Shown here in pieces: positions 51,601-57,600 of a DNA stretch of 64,000 nucleotides (positions are counted from its first letter, which is position 1; each line of letters opens with the position of its first letter). The notes below the pieces were generated by a model, which was not told the origin of the DNA, ran no database searches, and saw only the letters and a list, made by a program, of their open reading frames with translations. The translations under genes were made by a program, and so were the position numbers. The stretch is from Caprimulgus europaeus (lineage: Eukaryota > Chordata > Aves > Caprimulgiformes > Caprimulgidae): positions 1,798,001 to 1,862,000 of the forward strand of contig OU015544.1 in NCBI GenBank assembly GCA_907165065.1, given 5' to 3'.

Positions 51601-54600
51601 GAGAGGCTTCTCTGGAGGAATGAAAGGTAACCATGGATTTGGATCCCCTTTCTGTTGTCCCATAGAGTGGTTTGTCTTTTACTGCTCAGGGCACTGCTGC
51701 TGTTCCCCACCATGGCATACCCCATGGCACTAGCTCTACTGGTTTAGCACCCTGAAGCGGTTCTCTGGGGACAGAGCAGCAGTGGGAGGATGTGGCAAGG
51801 GACAGAAGCAGGTCCTGTCTTTGGGCAGCAGCTTGCTATTAGATTGGCTTAACTGTGGTGACAACTTGTACCCAAGGCGCCAAGAATGTGAGACTGATAC
51901 TATAAAACTTAGATAAGTGAAAGATTACGGCCTCTTACCTGCATCTGGCACTTCACAAACACACCAGAAAATTCACTAACATGGTAGAAGTTCCTGCTCT
52001 GGCAGGACTGGCAGGGTGACAAAGGCTGTCTTGCTCTGCTGTTGGCAAGCAATGCCATTGAGTTTGCAGACACAAAGATGGAAGGTGGCAAAATTCTTTC
52101 CCTGGGAAAATACTTATTAACCTTTCAGGATGATTTCTGCTCCATGTCCTGCTATTGCACTCCCTTCATGACTTGCTTTCCCTGCTGCAAAACTCAGGGG
52201 GAAGTTGTTGACGTCCCTTTACCAAGTGTTCATTAAATATCATTTTGCCGCACTGGGTTGTGAGATGTCGGCTTTGCCAGCGCCCTTTGGTGGGTTCCTC
52301 AGAAGCTCAGTTTAGCTTTGAAGTTGGGACCAGCAGCCCAAGGTGGACAGGGCACTACAAGGACACTCATATTGCACGTCCCCAGCTGGCAGCAGGAGGG
52401 GAGAGCAGCGCCATTGCAGTTGGCACCTTGGTCCCTGCGTTTCCCTGCCTCTCGCTTGCCCGCGTAGCGAGCCGTGCTCTCTCCTGACGCTCTCTGCGTT
52501 CCTTGGGGAGTTGTTTGCAGTTTGGGTTTCAATGCTGGCTGGGGATTATGCAGGGAGGGAAAATAAACAATTATGCCACCCCTCAGTGCACACAAACACA
52601 CTGCCAGAAGCCGACTGCACTGTGGGTAAAATGACTCCAAAATTGTGTGTAATGAGTAGGAAAAGATTAGAGACAGCTCTCGCTATGCTGAAAATTGACA
52701 TTAGCGGAGGGGGGAAGGAAAAAAAAAAGAGGGGAAAAAAAAAAATCCCCTCTGTTTCCCAGTCGGCCTAGGAGGTCTAATTCAAGCCATAAAATAAATA
52801 AATAAAAACCATAAATAAAGGCATATCACAATGGTGTTGGTGGTTCCCCCAATGAGCTCGCTCTGGCCGGAAGGCTATTCAGCATAATGCAAAATTAAAT
52901 TATAAAAGCTGGCTCGAATATTTCGATGGAGGAGCCATTTGGAAGTGGTTTATTTAGGCGAACCGGCAGTGACCCACGACGGGGAGACATCAAGCGTGAA
53001 ATTTACTGGAAATTAGCACCAGGGTCTTGGACTGGGCATGAATAGTTTGATAGCATGCAAATCCCCGCGACATTAAACTGCGGCGCTGCTCGTGCGACGG
53101 GGTCACTCGCCGTTGGGTTTTCATGTTTTACTTATTATTTTTTCCTGGGACAGGTTATAAATAACAATAATAATAATAATAATTAAAAAATAATCTCAGC
53201 AGAAGGAAGAGGCTGTTTTAAATCTCTGATTACCTGGGTGTTGAGTGGCGGTATTGCTCTATGTAATGGGTTTATGAGGGGCGTGATGTGTCTGCAGCCG
53301 GTGCTCGCCTGGTGTTTACCTTCAGGTCCTATCTGATAATCCAGCCAAGCTGATGAGATCCGTTCCAGCTTTGGAGGTTCAGGGCACGCTGCCCGACACT
53401 ATGGAAATGTAAAAAGCTGTCTGCAGCCTTTCTAGCATGTGTGCTGCATCTGCCTGCCAATATTGACACACACAGGGCAACGAGAGCAGCTGCCAGCAGC
53501 TCTTGGGTCTGTGCAGGCGCTGGTGCAGACTGCGGCTGAGCAGAGAACGGGAGCGTGCTGCAAACAGTCTGCCCTGCGGAACAGCGAGCACCACTGCTCT
53601 TCTGAGGGGACTTCTGCAGCATTTCTGCCTTAGTGGCTTGTTATGCTAAGGTTTAAATTAATACAGGAACAAAATTTTGACCCACAAACAGAATATTTCA
53701 TTTTATTTTTTCCAGTCTCAACATAAGCAACTTCTTTGCAAGAAGAGTTGTGCAAAACAGCCTGCTCTTAAAATGCCTGTGGTGGTCTTTGCAGCAAGGT
53801 GATGATGGAAGCCATTGGGTTCTGTTTTAAACATCAGAAGAGTGTTAGTTACAGTAGGAACAGTTTGTAAAGTCTGCGCCCTACCAAGCCTCTAGGGCTG
53901 CTGGGACGGCTCGAGCACAGGGCAGTGGACACCGTGGAGACCTGGCCTCATTTCCCACCTGCAGCAGTTAAATTTGGTGCACTGCTCTCCATAGTGAGAG
54001 TGGAGAATGCAGCAAAACTGCAAACAAGAGGCAGTTGTGACAGTATGGCAAATGTTTCGTGGCTTCACACTCAAATACAATATTGATGTAAATCAGAGAG
54101 GTTGTGTGTTGGGCTGACTGGGCATGGGGACTACAGGCAGGTGTCTTGGGTCATCTTTGCAGTATTTTTATGATCTTCATCAATTCTACTTATAGTTTAC
54201 CTCTTAAAAATACACATTCTTCAAGAGTCCCTGCTTGGCTGAAGGGGTAAGTGTAGGCAGAGGGGACAGTTGAGATGGTGAGAGGGGAGAACCCCGCAGA
54301 AGAGCAGGAACCCTTCCGTAGCCTGTGGACACTGCGCTTCCCCTTGGCTCGTCTCTGGAGCTCAGCAGCTTCCATGGCACCATGGGGACCCTTCCATGAT
54401 CACAGTCAGGTTGATTGTCTCTTCCTTATTTGAGCAAAACTTGGTCTCCATTAGCAGAAGCAGTTACCATCAGAAAAGGGGAAATCCTCTGCAGCAGAGG
54501 AGTTTACAGCCAGGTCTGAAAGTATTCAGGTCTGTCTATAGCCCAGGAGTCCAGCAGCAGCTCCTCTGAGCTCAGTGGAAGTTTTGAGAAGCCAGCAGTT

Positions 54601-57600
54601 GAATCCATATATAAAATCATATAATATAACCAGTAAATCCATCTGTAAAATATTAAGCTAAGGCTGCTGGGACCTTCCAGGAAAATGAAGTGCTGTCTTG
54701 CAGGATCCCAAAAGGGACAGCGGTGAAGTTTGTGCTTCTGGAGAGCTTTGAAAGTGTGATCCTGAAAGTATTGTAGGCACAGAAATAATTCCCTGACCTT
54801 GCTGATGCCACCTGCTAAACCTGAAAGAGATTTGGAGCTGTGCACAGAAAGCATCAAGTTTCTCTCAATTTCTCTGCTCCTCTTCCCTCTGCCGTGTTCA
54901 AACAAGTGGCACTTCTTTTTTCTACACTTAACCTGAGTAAAATATATACCCTTGGCAGGAGTGAAAAATGTATTGCTAATTACACAATTATTTTATTATG
55001 TAGCACTAGTAAAAAATGTCTAGTAAAGAATTAATTCAGTTAAAATAATTTGAATCAAGCAATTATTTTCTTAACACTAGAATTAGCTGAAAGTACTTCA
55101 AGTGGTTTATTACTAGCACTACATAATAAAATAATTGTGTAATTAGTAATAAATTTGTCACCCCTTTTGAGGTCTTTTTCTGTGCTCATGACAATGGAAA
55201 AGGTTGGAGTTTTGTTTGGTTCTCAGTCCTCACTGTCTCCACCAGAATTGATGTTTATTCGCAATTGGGGGAAATAAATTGTTCTTCTCTTCATCAGCAT
55301 CTGACATTTCTTAAATAACATGAAACTCTTTTTCTTGAGTACTTGGACAATGACCTTGTGAATGAACTGGAGAGTCACATCAGTGCCTGTGGTGCTAATA
55401 TATATATATATTTACACACCCTATATATGCCCCTCGCTTGCTCGCTGTGTGTTCGTGTGTGTACACAGACGTAAGAGTGTGGATGTGTTGAGTGCGTAAC
55501 TATGCTGATGGTTAACATGAAACTGGGGTTAAATGCCAAGGGGACCTTGGCTGGTGGCTCTTTGTTCCCTGGAAATGCTGGCTTGCTCAGGTCATTGGAA
55601 GGATTTTAGATGAATAAAAGCCTCTCAGTATTTTCAGGCCACGACCGAAGGCCACCCCGCGTGCGGGGCACGGGTGTGACCCGCTGAGTCTTCCTGCCCT
55701 GTGTGGCGGTGCTTTAATGGCCAGACAAAATTAGGCAGGCTGGGAGATGCTGAGCAAAGAACAAAAATGATGAAGGGGGTTGAAAATACTGTCCTGGGAG
55801 ACATGAGAAATGAATACCTACAGTGTCTGAGGGGAAAACTGAAAAGCCTGCTGCTATTTCTAGCGAGCCCAAAGGAGCGGAGAGATTATGTGGGGTGATG
55901 CAAAGAGTAGGAATACGAAATTAATGGGGATGGGGAAGGAGGGGAAGTTTGGCTAAATACGAGGAAAATTTCATCCATTTGGCTGTGGAAATGCCCCTAA
56001 AGAAGGAGGAGATTTATTGTTTGGGATTTCTAAATGAAAGCTTTAAAAAGCACTGGGAGAGAGATGCAGGGCACAGTCCTGTGTGAACAAAAAGGGGGGC
56101 TGGATGATCCTAGCAAGTATTTTTCATTTCTTGTATATTTGATTTGATACTTCTATATATAATTATATGTAACAAAATGTGTATATTCGTGGGTGCCTGT
56201 TTCTATTACAAACTATATCCATTATAAACTCTGTCATCTCATATAAATTCTTTTGCTGTCCCTTTTTTCTCTTCTATTTAAATCACCTTTGGGGCTGATA
56301 TTTTCAACGGACTCTCTTTACACAGTGGAGTTGTTCTTAATAATTTTGAGCACAATGCCTTAAACAAATGTTAATGCAAGAAGAGAAGAATTCTATTTCA
56401 CATCTGAACCTTTCCAACACCCTGATTTTTGTAACGATACGCAGAAGGTCTGCTGCCCTTGGGTGTGCTGTGCACAGTGCATGAATCATGATACACATCC
56501 ATGGTAGGAAGTCTGAAATGGGGCAGCTGGGCTTGTAAGTACAGAAATACCTGACCTGACTTCCTAAACTGCTGCAGTACTCATTGGCTTGGCTGGGAAG
56601 TAAGGGCTGGATTATCTCCAGGACATCCTATCTCCAAGTATCTCCTGCCTCCAAGTGTAGGACTGGTTGGTGTGAACAGAGGACCCTGCAGTCCATGTTT
56701 TGTGAATCAGTGTGGTTAAGTAACCAGGGAGTAACTGGACCAGATCTCCAGAGTGGAGATCCAGGACTGCTGTGGGAACATCTCCTTCCTCGGTCCATTT
56801 TGTCCAGGTCCAGATAACACCAACCAGAGCTTTCAGTACATGGTTAGAAGAGCTGAATAATTGTTTTTATTCCCAGTCTGACCAAGCGTGGGCGGGTGAA
56901 GCACTGTCGTGCTGTGACTTCAAGCCATGTGTCCTTTTCCTGCAGACATGTATGACCAAGTGCTCAAGTTTGGTGCCTACATTGTGGATGGCCTGAGGGA
57001 GTATCGCCAGCCCGTGCTGATTTACATCCCCCCGCAGGCGGAGCTGAGGGGAGGATCCTGGGCCGTGATCGACCCCACCATTAACCCCCGCCACATGGAG
57101 ATGTACGCAGACCGGGAGAGCAGGTACGGCAGCGTTCTGGCAGCTTCCTCCTCCCTCTGGAGCCACCTGCTTTGAGACATGATTACCTGGCTGAGTGAGG
57201 AGCTCTCAGTTAAGAGTGTGTGGGTTTGTTACTGAAAAGGGGCTGACCACCTTCCAGCTGTCACTTGCATCCCGGAGGAGTTTGCTGTGTGGATGATTTG
57301 GATGGTCCCCTGACCTGGACTTAGAGGGGGGTAAATTCTGTAGCTGTGCTGAGCAACCTCTGTGCAGGTTCATGGATAACATACCAAAGCACAGTGAGAT
57401 ATTGGTGTTTAGGATTTTCTGACCACTCTGGTGTCTCCACTTACTGCTTTGTGCTTTGAAACAAGTGTCTGTATATGCAGTTTTGCAAATTAATTAAGTG
57501 TAAATAATTGTGCACTTTAAAATCTACAAACTCCTTCCCCCAAGTGTTTGTGGGGCACGTGCAGGAGCAGCTCCCTCCCTCTGCTCCTGCCCCGTACCTT

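Larger units (their letters stand above)
51627..56945 (+). other. ACACA: ACACA intron (5,319 bp)
   Basis: GT-AG intron with a motif-rich segment at 52540-53110, an AAT run at 53165-53183, the large inverted repeat at 54957-55165, and a TA run at 55397-55412. A and AAAT runs lie at 52719-52745 and 52789-52808. No transcribed unit was recognised. Confidence 0.82.
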
